From Clavibacter tessellarius (GTDB lineage: Bacteria > Actinomycetota > Actinomycetes > Actinomycetales > Microbacteriaceae), in contig NZ_LQXA01000018.1 of the NCBI RefSeq assembly GCF_001618005.1, positions 1 through 64,000 on the forward strand: 64,000 nt of DNA. The letters run 5' to 3'. A program made the position numbers and the translations under genes. Shown piece after piece: positions 35,830 to 47,795 of this stretch. The notes under the pieces were generated by a model. That model saw only the letters and a program-made list of their open reading frames with translations. It was not told the DNA's origin and did not search any database. Each line of letters begins with the position of its first letter. Position 1 is the stretch's first letter.

Positions 35830-36793
35830 AGTGCGTCTCCTTCTTCTTCCCGAAGATGCCCTGTGGTCGGAAGATCACGAGCAGCATGAGCGCGACGCCC
35901 ACGATGATGAAGCGGATCGGGCCCTGCTGGGTGCTCGAGATGGGCAGCCAGCCGTTGGTGACCGCGAGGCTGAGCAGGCCGTCCGAGAGCGACAGCGTGA
36001 CCCAGAAGATGATCGAGCCGATGACGGGGCCGAAGATGGTCGCGGCGCCGCCCAGCAGCATGATCGTGTAGAGGAAGAACGTGAGCTGCGTGCCGTAGTT
36101 GTCGGGCTGCAGCGACCTCGGGAGGATGAAGACCACGCCCGCGAGCCCGCCGAACACGCCGCCGAGCACGAGCGCCTGCATCTTGTAGGAGTACACGTTC
36201 TTGCCGAGCGCGCGGACGGCGTCCTCGTCCTCGCGCACGCCCTTCAGCACGCGGCCCCAGGGGCTGCGCATGAGGAGGAACACGAGGAGGCAGGCGATGC
36301 CCACGAGGCCCCAGCCGACGATGCGGATCCACCACTGGTCGGAGGAGTACGTGAGCACGCCGGCGCCGAAGCGGCCCTCGGGCAGCGGGTTCAGCTCGTT
36401 GAAGCCGACGGCCGCGCCGTTGATGCCCTCGGAGCCGCCCGTGACGTCCGAGAACTCGGGTGTCTTGACGCTCAACCGGATGATCTCCGCGGCCGCGATG
36501 GTCACGATGCTGAGGTAGTCCGCCCGCAGCCGCAGCGTCGGGATGCCGAGGATGAGCGCGAACACGGTCGACGCCAGGATGGCCATGAGGAGGGACGCCC
36601 ACACGGGCCAGCCGTAGATGACCGCAGTGACGGCGAACGCGTATCCGCCGATGGCCATGAACCCGGCCTGTCCGAAGTTGAGCAGTCCCGTGAAGCCGAA
36701 GTGCACCACGAGGCCGACCGTCGCGAGCGCGTACGCCGCGGTGGTGGGCGAGAAGATCTCGCCGATCGCCAGGAAGATGAAGTTGGTGTTCAT
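35822..36793 (-). CDS. livM: Branched-chain amino acid ABC transporter permease LivM
   Basis: An integral membrane half of the importer channel. The 323-residue protein shows several hydrophobic helices, the LTGLLNFGQAGFMAIGGYAF-type conserved block (seen as GLLNFGQAGFMAIGG) and LRLRADYLSIVTIAAAEI. It lies six bases downstream of livH and overlaps livG. Length is normal. Confidence 0.94.
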   Translation of the reverse strand: MNTNFIFLAIGEIFSPTTAAYALATVGLVVHFGFTGLLNFGQAGFMAIGGYAFAVTAVIYGWPVWASLLMAILASTVFALILGIPTLRLRADYLSIVTIAAAEIIRLSVKTPEFSDVTGGSEGINGAAVGFNELNPLPEGRFGAGVLTYSSDQWWIRIVGWGLVGIACLLVFLLMRSPWGRVLKGVREDEDAVRALGKNVYSYKMQALVLGGVFGGLAGVVFILPRSLQPDNYGTQLTFFLYTIMLLGGAATIFGPVIGSIIFWVTLSLSDGLLSLAVTNGWLPISSTQQGPIRFIIVGVALMLLVIFRPQGIFGKKKETHFA

Positions 36794-36799
36794 GCGCGG

Positions 36800-38260
36800 C
36801 TAACCGATCCGATCTTTCCGGCCCAGGATGCCCTGGGGCCTGATGAGCAGGATGACGATCATGACCACGAGCGCGGCCACGTACTTCATGTTCTCGGGCA
36901 GGACCATGGTGCTGACGTTGATGAACACGCCGATCACGATCGAGCCGATGAGGGCGCCGAACGCCGTCCCGAGTCCGCCGAGCACGACGGCGGAGAAGAC
37001 GAGCAGCAGGATGGACGCGCCCGTGTCCCAGCGCAGCGACTGGTAGTAGGCGATGAAGACGCCCGACAGCGCGGCGAGGGCGGCGCCGCCGACCCAGACC
37101 ACGCGGATCACGCGCTCCACGTCGATGCCGGATGCGGCCGCCAGCGAGCGGTTGTCGGAGACGGCGCGGGTGGCCTTGCCGATCTTCGTGTAGAGCAGCA
37201 CGTACGCGACCGCCAGGAGCAGCACGATCGAGACGATCGCGCCGGCGACGTCGGTGAACTTGAGGCTCACCGGCCCGACCACGAGGAACGGCGCGGGGCT
37301 GTTGGGGAGCGTCAGGCGGTCGGCGCCGAAGATGAACTGGAAGAGGTAGCGCAGGGCGAGCGAGAGGCCGATGGTGACGATCATCAGCGGCACGAGCCCG
37401 AGGCTCCGCTTCCGCAGCGGCTTCCAGATGAGCCAGTCCTGCGCGTACCCGAACGCCCCGCCGAGGACCACCGTGATCGCGATCGCGAGCACGGGGTTGA
37501 GCCCGAGCAGGTTGCTGAAGAGGTACGCCATCAGCGCGCCGAAGGTGACGAGCTCGCCGTGCGCGAAGTTGTTGAGGCCCGTGGTGCCGTAGATGAGGGA
37601 GAGCCCGATGGCCGCGAGGGCGAGGAGGAGGCCGAAGATGAGGCCCGTCACCACCTTGGGCCAGAAGATCTTCCAGAAGTTGTTCTGGGTCACGGGCTCC
37701 GCGGTGCCGGAGACCGCGCCGGTCTCGGTGTCCGGTGCCGCCGTCTCGCCCGCGGTGGGGGTGGACGCGCCGGCGCTCGCGCTCGGCGCGGGGGTCGACC
37801 CGCCGGAGCCGCCCGCCGCCGCGTCGGGCGAGACGAAGAAGAAGGCCGGGACGCCCTTGTTGCCCGGGGAGACGTCGATCTCGCGCGGGCTCGAGCCGGC
37901 GCGGGGGACGCCGGCGCCCTGCGGGATGGTCGACTCGTCGACCTGGACGGTGAACGACCCCGGCGCGGCGAGCCCGACCTCGGCCTTGCCGTCGGCGCCG
38001 GTGACGCCCGTGGTTTCGACGCCGCCGCCGGTCACCGTGACGGTGACGCCGGCGATGCCCGTCTTGTCGGCGTCGGCCCGCACCCAGACGAGCAGCGACT
38101 GCTCGGCGGTGGCCGGGTCGACCGCCTGCGGTGCCCCGCGCGGATCCGCGTGGGCGCCGGCCGGGGCCGAGAGGACGAGCGCGGCGCAGGCGAACGCCAC
38201 CGCGAGAATCAGGGCCCAGACGCGCTGCGCGCGCGCTCCGGCCGAACCAGTGGCTATCAC
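36800..38260 (-). CDS. livH: LivH-type permease with exported Ig-like N-terminal domain
   Basis: The 486-residue protein is far longer than usual LivH (about 290-310). Residues 1-39 are a signal-peptide-like segment (VWALILAVAFACAALVLSAP then AHA). Residues 50-125 resemble a carboxypeptidase-regulatory/Ig-like beta domain (TGIAGVTVTVTGGG, GADGKAEVGLAAPGSFTV). A Ser/Thr/Ala/Pro-rich linker follows (to about 185). The remainder is the LivH permease with YGTTGLNNFAHGELVTFGAL. GTG at 38260 with GGAGG just upstream. The extra domain would face outside, where the binding protein docks. Confidence 0.9.
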   Translation of the reverse strand: MIATGSAGARAQRVWALILAVAFACAALVLSAPAGAHADPRGAPQAVDPATAEQSLLVWVRADADKTGIAGVTVTVTGGGVETTGVTGADGKAEVGLAAPGSFTVQVDESTIPQGAGVPRAGSSPREIDVSPGNKGVPAFFFVSPDAAAGGSGGSTPAPSASAGASTPTAGETAAPDTETGAVSGTAEPVTQNNFWKIFWPKVVTGLIFGLLLALAAIGLSLIYGTTGLNNFAHGELVTFGALMAYLFSNLLGLNPVLAIAITVVLGGAFGYAQDWLIWKPLRKRSLGLVPLMIVTIGLSLALRYLFQFIFGADRLTLPNSPAPFLVVGPVSLKFTDVAGAIVSIVLLLAVAYVLLYTKIGKATRAVSDNRSLAAASGIDVERVIRVVWVGGAALAALSGVFIAYYQSLRWDTGASILLLVFSAVVLGGLGTAFGALIGSIVIGVFINVSTMVLPENMKYVAALVVMIVILLIRPQGILGRKDRIG

Positions 38261-38428
38261 TAGACCTCCATGGGGGGAGCCGGCGGATGGTGAGATCCGC
38301 GCAGGCGCCGCGACTACCGTCAGGACGACGTTGGTTGACAGTACGTGCTGATTATGTCCTGGATGTTTCAGCCGTGTGCCGCGTGGCGGCGTGCTACGGC
38401 GGGAATGCGCACCGGCCACGGCGGTTAA

Positions 38429-40000
<1,572 letters not shown>

Positions 40001-40176
40001 CGCGGGAGCGGGCGGGAGCCGCTCGGGTCCCGCGCGGCCGAGGAGGGGCCGGTGCATCGTGCGCCGGCCCCTCCTCCGCGTCCCGGGCCTCCCTCACAGG
40101 CGACGGGCGGCCACGCGCGTCCGGCGCGTCGTCGACGAGCGGCCCACCGCATCGGCGACGCGGCGACACTGCCCGC

Positions 40177-41325
40177 ATGCCCTCGCATCCGCCCTCCTGC
40201 TGCCCGCCTCCCCCTCCACCCGTCCCCGGCCTCCGCGCGTGGGCGCTCGGTCCGCCCGGTGTGGTCCTGATCCTCTCGGGGCCCCCGGCGGCGGCTCCGG
40301 CAGCAGGCGCGGGCACGGCGGTCGCCGCGGTCGAGGAACGCGCCGAGGCCGCCACGGTGGCGCGTGCCGAGGCGCGCGGCGAGCTCGTGCGGCTGCGCGC
40401 CGGCGTGCACGTGGACCGGCGAGCGTGGGAGGCGGTGTCGGCGCGGGAGCGGCACCTCCTGCGCATCCGCGCGCTGGCCCGCGTCTCGACGACGCCCGTG
40501 GTGCTGGGCGGGGCGTCGGCGGCGGCCGTGCACGACCTGCCGCGCATCGCGCCCTGGCCGACGCTCGTCACGCTGCTCGACCTGCCGCACGCGCCGCCGG
40601 GGCGCCGGGCGGGCACGCGCATCGTGCGGGATCCCGCGCAGGGGCGCTCGCGGCTGGTGCAGATCGTCAGCGGGATCCGCGCGCCGGGCCTGGCCGCCGC
40701 CGCGCTCGCCGCCTCCCACGACGCGGCGATGGAGGCGGTGCGTTCCGCCGCTCCCCGCGGTCCCGGCTGGTTCGCCCACGGGCTCGTCGCGCTGGATGCC
40801 GCGCTCGCCGCGGGACGCCCCGCGCCCTGCAGCCGATCCGCTCTCGACGCCGAGCGCGCTCTCCGCGGGCCCGGCCCCTGGAGCCGGCGGTCCGAGGCGC
40901 TCGTCGCCGCGGCGGACGGGGCGTCGGCGTCCGCCGTCGAGTCGATCGCCCGGGGGATCGCCCACGAGGCCGGGCTCCCCGTCCCCCTGGCGGCGCCGCA
41001 CGCGCCCGGGCACGGTCGTCTCGCCCTGGCGTGGCCGCGCGAGCGGGTGGCGCTGCGGATCCTCGGCGGGCCCCCTCGCGGCGCTCCGGCGGCCGCGCGG
41101 GAGACGGGGCCGACGGCCGACGCGGAGGGATCGGACGGCGGCTGGCGCGTCATCGAGGTCGCCGAGCGCGACGTCCTGGGGGCAGGGCGCCTGCGCGCGC
41201 TCCTCCTCCACGCCGGCCTCGAGCCGGAGCGGCGGTCCGCGCCCGCCGTGGCCCCGGGTGGTCGCGGCGGCCCGGCCGGCGACCGGTCGCGCAGGAGCCC
41301 GCCGCTAGGCTGTGGGGGTGAGTGA
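40177..41325 (+). CDS. AbiEi-like antitoxin-family protein
   Basis: A 382-residue protein. After a Pro/Cys-rich start, residues 50-120 carry the winged-helix-like pattern of type IV antitoxin (AbiEi) proteins: ARAEARGELVRLRAGVHV, then STTPVVLGGASAAAVHDLP. Relatives in this family often end in a DUF559/Vsr-like nuclease fold; here the C-terminal third is Ala/Gly/Pro/Arg-rich with no clear catalytic residues and looks degenerate. No AbiEii-type toxin gene lies beside it. GACACT seven bases upstream of the ATG hints at a leaderless start. The last seven bases overlap the next gene. Confidence 0.68.
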   Translation: MPSHPPSCCPPPPPPVPGLRAWALGPPGVVLILSGPPAAAPAAGAGTAVAAVEERAEAATVARAEARGELVRLRAGVHVDRRAWEAVSARERHLLRIRALARVSTTPVVLGGASAAAVHDLPRIAPWPTLVTLLDLPHAPPGRRAGTRIVRDPAQGRSRLVQIVSGIRAPGLAAAALAASHDAAMEAVRSAAPRGPGWFAHGLVALDAALAAGRPAPCSRSALDAERALRGPGPWSRRSEALVAAADGASASAVESIARGIAHEAGLPVPLAAPHAPGHGRLALAWPRERVALRILGGPPRGAPAAARETGPTADAEGSDGGWRVIEVAERDVLGAGRLRALLLHAGLEPERRSAPAVAPGGRGGPAGDRSRRSPPLGCGGE

Positions 41326-42436
41326 TGTAGAGATCGGCCGCGCCAAGCGCGCCCGCCGCGTGTACGCGTTCGACGACATCGCCATCGTCCCGTCGAGGCG
41401 CACGCGCGACCCGCAGGACGTCGCGGTCTCGTGGTCCATCGACGCGTACCAGTTCGAGATCCCGATCCTCGCGGCGCCCATGGACTCCGTGGTCTCCCCG
41501 ACCACGGCCATCGCGATGGGCCGCTTCGGCGGCGTCGGCGTCCTCGACCTCGAGGGCCTCTGGACCCGGTACGAGCACCCCGAGCGGCTGCTCGAGGAGA
41601 TCCGCTCGCTCCCGCCCGAGTCGGCCACCGCGCGCATGCAGCAGATCTACGCCGAGCCGATCAAGCCCGAGCTCATCACTGCGCGCATCGCCGAGATCCG
41701 CGCGGCCGGCGTCGTCGTCGCCGCCGCGCTCTCGCCCCAGCGCACCGCCGACCACTACGAGACGGTCGTCGCAGCGGGCGTCGACCTCTTCGTCATCCGC
41801 GGCACCACCGTCTCCGCCGAGCACGTCTCCAAGGGCGCGGCGCCGCTCAACCTCAAGAAGTTCATCTACGAGCTCGATGTGCCCGTCATCGTCGGGGGCG
41901 CGGCCACCTACACGGCGGCCCTGCACCTCATGCGCACGGGCGCGGCCGGCGTGCTCGTCGGGTTCGGCGGGGGAGCGGCGTCCACCACCCGGTCCACCCT
42001 CGGGATCCACGCGCCCATGGCCACCGCGCTCTCCGACGTCGCCGGCGCTCGCCGCGACTACATGGACGAGTCCGGCGGCCGCTACGTGCACGTCATCGCG
42101 GACGGCGGTCTCGGCAGCTCGGGCGACATCGTCAAGGCCATCGCGGTCGGCGCCGACGCGGTCATGCTCGGGAGCACGCTCGCCCGCGCCACCGATGCGC
42201 CCGGCCAGGGCTACCACTGGGGCGCCGAGGCGCACCACTCCGAGCTCCCGCGCGGGCACCGCGTGCGGGTCGACCAGGTGGCGCCCCTCGAGCAGATCCT
42301 CTACGGCCCGTCCACCACGGCCGACGGGAGCGCCAACCTGGTCGGCGCGCTCCGTCGTGCCATGGCCACCACCGGCTACTCCGACCTCAAGGAGTTCCAG
42401 CGCGTCGAGGTCGTCGTCGCGCCGTACGGCAAGTAG
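41318..42436 (+). CDS. guaB3: GuaB3-family IMP dehydrogenase-related protein
   Basis: A 372-residue barrel protein related to IMP dehydrogenase but without the CBS pair. The start MSDVEIGRAKRARRVYAFDD and the block IPILAAPMDSVVSP identify the GuaB3 group. In the catalytic loop GGGAASTTRS the residue aligned with the IMPDH cysteine is Ser222, so it may not use the classical thioimidate chemistry; GMP-reductase-type or regulatory roles have been proposed for relatives. GTG at 41318, six bases after TAGGCT (41306-41311), fits a leaderless start; it overlaps the end of the previous gene. Confidence 0.88.
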   Translation: MSDVEIGRAKRARRVYAFDDIAIVPSRRTRDPQDVAVSWSIDAYQFEIPILAAPMDSVVSPTTAIAMGRFGGVGVLDLEGLWTRYEHPERLLEEIRSLPPESATARMQQIYAEPIKPELITARIAEIRAAGVVVAAALSPQRTADHYETVVAAGVDLFVIRGTTVSAEHVSKGAAPLNLKKFIYELDVPVIVGGAATYTAALHLMRTGAAGVLVGFGGGAASTTRSTLGIHAPMATALSDVAGARRDYMDESGGRYVHVIADGGLGSSGDIVKAIAVGADAVMLGSTLARATDAPGQGYHWGAEAHHSELPRGHRVRVDQVAPLEQILYGPSTTADGSANLVGALRRAMATTGYSDLKEFQRVEVVVAPYGK

Positions 42437-42536
42437 CCCGCGTCCGGCCGCCCGGCCGGTCCGGATCGCGCAGGCGGCACGGGAACATGCGGGGCGCGGC
42501 CCGCGTTGTGAACCACAGGAAGAGGGAGGTGCGCGC

Positions 42537-43070
42537 ATGGCGGAGGTCCGTCGCGTCAAGCTGCCGGGTGTCGGCGTGCTGCACACCTTCATCACGGACG
42601 ATGGGGGCAAGGTCGGCGTCATCGCCCACCGCTCCGGCCACAGCGACCTGATCACCTTCTCCGAGGAGCAGGACGGGCCCGACACGCAGAAGGTGTCGCT
42701 CCGCCTCAGCGAGGACGAGGCCCACACGCTCGCCGAGCTCCTCGGCGGCACGCGCATCACGGAGTCGCTCGACAAGCTCGACCAGATCCCCGGCCTCAGC
42801 ATCGACTGGTTCACGGTCGACTACGACGACCACATCGCCGGACAGGCGCTCGGCAACCTCGCGTCCCGCGGCGTCGTCGGCCTCACGGTGGTCGCGGTCG
42901 TCCGCGGCGAGTCCGCGAACCCGGCACCGTCCGACGACTTCACCGTCTACCCGGGCGACACGCTCGTGGTGGCCGGATCCCCCGAGAAGGTCGCCAAGGC
43001 CTTCGCGTTCTACCGGACGGGCGAGTTCCCGCACCGCCCCGCCTCCGGCTCCGCGCCGGACGGAGGGTAG
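42537..43070 (+). CDS. TrkA-C domain regulatory subunit of a K+/H+ antiporter
   Basis: A 177-residue protein with an N-terminal part (LPGVGVLHTFITDDGGKVGVI) and a C-terminal TrkA-C/RCK domain (VVAVVRGESANPAPSDDFTVYPGDTLVVAG). This layout matches KhtT-type subunits that gate a partner antiporter, often through a nucleotide. GGGAGG lies eight bases before the ATG. The antiporter gene starts three bases after its stop. Confidence 0.87.
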   Translation: MAEVRRVKLPGVGVLHTFITDDGGKVGVIAHRSGHSDLITFSEEQDGPDTQKVSLRLSEDEAHTLAELLGGTRITESLDKLDQIPGLSIDWFTVDYDDHIAGQALGNLASRGVVGLTVVAVVRGESANPAPSDDFTVYPGDTLVVAGSPEKVAKAFAFYRTGEFPHRPASGSAPDGG

Positions 43071-43073
43071 CGG

Positions 43074-44615
43074 GTGCATCACGGCCTCGACCTCATCGTC
43101 CTCGGCCTGCTGTTCGTCCTCGCCTACGCGTTCGGCCAGCTCGGCAAGCGCATCGGCCTGCCCGCGATCCCCATCTACATGCTCGTCGGGCTCCTCGCGA
43201 GCCCGAGCGTGGAGTGGTTCCCGCTCGACTTCGCCTCGGGCGACATCGAGCTCATCGCCGTCTTCGGCCTGATCCTGCTGCTGTTCAACCTGGGCCTCGA
43301 GTTCGACCAGGACGAGTTCTTCGGCAACGCCGGGAAGCTCATCGTCTCGGGCGGCTCGTACGTGCTCATCAACATGGGCGTCGGGTTCGCGTTCGGCTTC
43401 GCCCTCGGCTGGGGCACGCGCGAGGCGCTCGTCATCGCGGGCATGACGGCGACCTCGTCGAGCGCCATCGTCACGAAGCTCCTCATCGAGCTGAACCGCC
43501 TCGCGAACGACGAGACGCCCATGATCCTGGGCGTCACCGTGGTCGAGGACATCTTCATCGCCGTGTACCTCGCCATCGTGTCGGTCGTCCTGAGCGGCCA
43601 GACGGAGCCGTGGGCCGTGGTCGGGCAGCTGGCGATCTCGTTCGCGTTCCTCGTGGTCATGTTCACGGTCGCGCGGAAGGGCGGCGCGTTCCTGTCGCGC
43701 TTCATGCGCACGCGCGACGTGGAGCTCTTCACGGTGCTGTTCTTCGGCCTCGCGATCCTGTTCGGCGGCATCGGCGAGGTGCTCGGCGTCACGGACGCGA
43801 TCGGCGCGTTCCTCATCGGCCTCGTGCTCGGGGCGACGCGCATGCGCAACCGCATCGAGCAGATCGCCATCCCGCTCCGCGACGTCTTCGGCGCGTTCTT
43901 CTTCCTCAACTTCGGCCTCGCGCTCGACCCGCGGGAGTTCCCCACCGTCCTGATCCCGGTGCTCGTCGCCGTGCTGATGACCGTCGCGCTGAACCTCATC
44001 GCCGGCCAGTTCGTCGCCTGGCTGAACGGGCACGGCGCGCAGGCCGGCATCAACACGGCCTTCATCCTCCAGAACCGGGGGGAGTTCGCGCTCATCCTGG
44101 CGACGCTCTCGCTCTCGGCGGGGCTCGACGAGCGCATCCAGCCGTTCGCGGGCCTCTACGTCCTCGTGATGGCGATCATGGGGCCGCTGCTCGCCGCCAA
44201 CTCGGTGCGCATCGGCACGGCCGTGCTGCCCACCCGCTACCGCTCCGCCACCAAGCGGGCCGCCGCCAAGGCCGAGCGCGACGCGGAGCGGGCGGACGCG
44301 CTGGCGCTGTTCGAGGCGGCCGAGCGCGGCGAGGCGCGTGGCGACGCGGCCTCCGAGGCGTACGACGACGGCCTCGCGGTGACGGGATCCCGCCCGGGCA
44401 CGGCCGCCCGCGGCATGGCGCCGGGCACCGGCCCGGAGGCCGACGGCGCCCGCCGACCGACCGCCGCGGCGGTCGGCCCCGACGCCGGTGCGCCCGACGA
44501 CGACGACGCCGACAGGCACCCCGCCCCCGACCGGCGTCGTGCCGAGCAGGCCGGCCAGCAGTCCGACCACGACACCTGGACACCGCCCACCCGCGAACGG
44601 GAACCCGACTACTGA
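43074..44615 (+). CDS. CPA2-family cation/proton antiporter
   Basis: A 513-residue membrane protein of the KefB/KhtU type. About twelve hydrophobic helices run to residue 390, with FNLGLEFDQDEFF, the TATSSSAIVTKLL block and the QNRGEFALILATLSL motif typical of CPA2 exchangers. A roughly 120-residue hydrophilic tail rich in Ala, Arg and Asp follows. GTG start three bases after the TrkA-C gene; together they form a two-component K+ efflux system. The TGATG at its end overlaps the next start by one base. Confidence 0.88.
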   Translation: MHHGLDLIVLGLLFVLAYAFGQLGKRIGLPAIPIYMLVGLLASPSVEWFPLDFASGDIELIAVFGLILLLFNLGLEFDQDEFFGNAGKLIVSGGSYVLINMGVGFAFGFALGWGTREALVIAGMTATSSSAIVTKLLIELNRLANDETPMILGVTVVEDIFIAVYLAIVSVVLSGQTEPWAVVGQLAISFAFLVVMFTVARKGGAFLSRFMRTRDVELFTVLFFGLAILFGGIGEVLGVTDAIGAFLIGLVLGATRMRNRIEQIAIPLRDVFGAFFFLNFGLALDPREFPTVLIPVLVAVLMTVALNLIAGQFVAWLNGHGAQAGINTAFILQNRGEFALILATLSLSAGLDERIQPFAGLYVLVMAIMGPLLAANSVRIGTAVLPTRYRSATKRAAAKAERDAERADALALFEAAERGEARGDAASEAYDDGLAVTGSRPGTAARGMAPGTGPEADGARRPTAAAVGPDAGAPDDDDADRHPAPDRRRAEQAGQQSDHDTWTPPTREREPDY

Positions 44616-45571
44616 TGACCTCCGCACCCGATCCCGGCCGCGCGCGCCCCGCCGCCGAATCCGAGCCCGCCCCCGTCGGTCCCACCGTCGGCCAGGTCGC
44701 CCGCCGACCCCGCTTCATCGCGCTGCTCGCGCTGGCGCTCCTCATCGCCGCGGGCTTCGCCGCCCTCGGGCAGTGGCAGCTGGCGCGCGCGGTCGAGTCC
44801 GGCGTCGTCATCGAGCGCGACACCGAGACCGCGCTGCCGCTCGGCACGCTCGTCGAGCCGCAGGGCTACGTGACGGACCGGTCGGCGGGTCACCTGGTCA
44901 CGGTGTCGGGATCCCTGGTGCCCGGCGACTACGTCGTCGTGTCCGACCGCCTCAATGACGGACGCACGGGCGCCTGGGTCGTCGGCCACCTCGCCATCTC
45001 GGACGCGGGCGCGCCCGGGGGAGACACCGACGGCGGCCTCCCGGACAGCGTGCCCGTCGCCCTCGGCTGGGCCGCCACGGACGCCGATGCCGCGGGCGTC
45101 GTCGCCGCGCTGAACGCGGGCGTCGGCGCGCCGACGGGCGACGCCGAGCTCGTCGGCCGCTTCCTCCCGAGCGAGTCGCCCGAGCCGCCCGGATCCGGCC
45201 AGGACCCCGCGCGCATGACGCGCCTCGCCACCTCCGCGCTCGTCAACCTCTGGCCGGGCGACGTGGGCGACGTCTACAACGGCTTCATCGTCGCGTCGAC
45301 CCCGGTCGCCGGCCTCCAGGCCATCGACTCGCCGCCGCCGAGCGAGGCCGTGCAGCTCAACTGGCTCAACATCTTCTACGCGGCCGAGTGGGCCGTCTTC
45401 GCGATCTTCGCCATCGTCATCTGGTACCGCACCGTCCGCGACGCGTGGACGCGCGAGCAGCCCGGCTACCGCGAGGACGACGAGGACGACGAGGATCCGC
45501 TCCCCGAGGATGCCGACGACGAGGTCTCCGGCGCTCCCCGCCGCGGGAGCCGCGCAGACGCCGACCGGTAG
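44615..45571 (+). CDS. SURF1-family protein
   Basis: SURF1 proteins assist assembly of haem a-containing cytochrome c oxidase in the membrane. The 318-residue protein has a first membrane helix ([22 protein letters not shown], with the GQWQL motif) and a second near residue 255 ([16 protein letters not shown]); between them lies the extracytoplasmic domain. An acidic C-terminal tail ([15 protein letters not shown]) is unusual. No oxidase genes are nearby. Confidence 0.88.
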   Translation: MTSAPDPGRARPAAESEPAPVGPTVGQVARRPRFIALLALALLIAAGFAALGQWQLARAVESGVVIERDTETALPLGTLVEPQGYVTDRSAGHLVTVSGSLVPGDYVVVSDRLNDGRTGAWVVGHLAISDAGAPGGDTDGGLPDSVPVALGWAATDADAAGVVAALNAGVGAPTGDAELVGRFLPSESPEPPGSGQDPARMTRLATSALVNLWPGDVGDVYNGFIVASTPVAGLQAIDSPPPSEAVQLNWLNIFYAAEWAVFAIFAIVIWYRTVRDAWTREQPGYREDDEDDEDPLPEDADDEVSGAPRRGSRADADR

Positions 45572-45580
45572 GATCCACGC

Positions 45581-46113
45581 ATGGCCTACGGACTCAAGCG
45601 CTCCGACGTCCCGCAGATCCGGAGGGTCCTCGGCTTCTACCGCGTCATGGCGTTCATCACCGGCGCGTTCCTGCTCCTCCTCGTCGTGGAGATGGGCTTC
45701 AAGTACCTGCCGGGCTTCCAGTTCGTCGACGGATCCCTGCAGTACCTCGCGGGCGCCGGCTACGAGCTCGAGCTGAACGGCCCGTCCGGCTTCCTGGCGC
45801 TGTCGCCGGCCGACACCCTCACGGGCACGAACCTCAGCCTCATCATCCAGATCGTCCACGGCAACATCTACGTGGTCTACCTCATCAGCGACTTCCTGCT
45901 CTGGCAGAAGATGCGCTGGTCGTTCACCCGCTTCATCCTCATCGCCGCGGGCGGCGTCGTGCCGTTCCTCTCCTTCGTCGTCGAGTCGCGCATCGCGCGC
46001 CAGGTGCGGGAGGTCATCGCGAAGCTCGAGACCCCGCGGCGCGCGAACGCCGCCGACCGCGACGACGAGGACCCCCGACCCATCGACCCGACCACCACCA
46101 CGGAGGCCACCAC

Positions 46114-46117
<4 letters not shown>
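45581..46117 (+). CDS. DUF3817 membrane protein
   Basis: A 178-residue protein with three hydrophobic segments: [20 protein letters not shown], a middle one around [20 protein letters not shown] and [20 protein letters not shown]. The HGNIYVVYL stretch and the position next to guaA are characteristic of the DUF3817 family. Function unknown. TAGGAT (45569-45574) lies six bases before the ATG, suggesting a leaderless promoter. Its stop overlaps the TTG start of guaA (TTGA). Confidence 0.87.
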
Positions 46118-47694
<1,577 letters not shown>

Positions 47695-47714
47695 TCCTCC
47701 CGCGCACGCCGTGA

Positions 47715-47754
47715 ACGACGAAGGCCGCTCCCCTAGGGGAGCGGCCTTCGTCGT
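47715..47754. terminator. Bidirectional terminator between guaA and the Bax-inhibitor gene
   Basis: A perfect 20-base palindromic arm pair centred on CCCCTAGGGG, running from 47715 to 47754. It lies between convergent genes and can serve both strands. A second weaker stem (GCAGGTCC near 47758 with GGACCTGC near 47781) follows. Confidence 0.85.
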
Positions 47755-47795
47755 GCTGCAGGTCCGCGGTGCTGTGCCGGGGACCTGCGGTGGTG

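Noticed and set aside
38335-38340. Perfect TTGACA -35 hexamer in the guaB upstream gap
   Set aside because: No acceptable -10 occurs 16-19 bases downstream; TTATGT is only 11 bases away.
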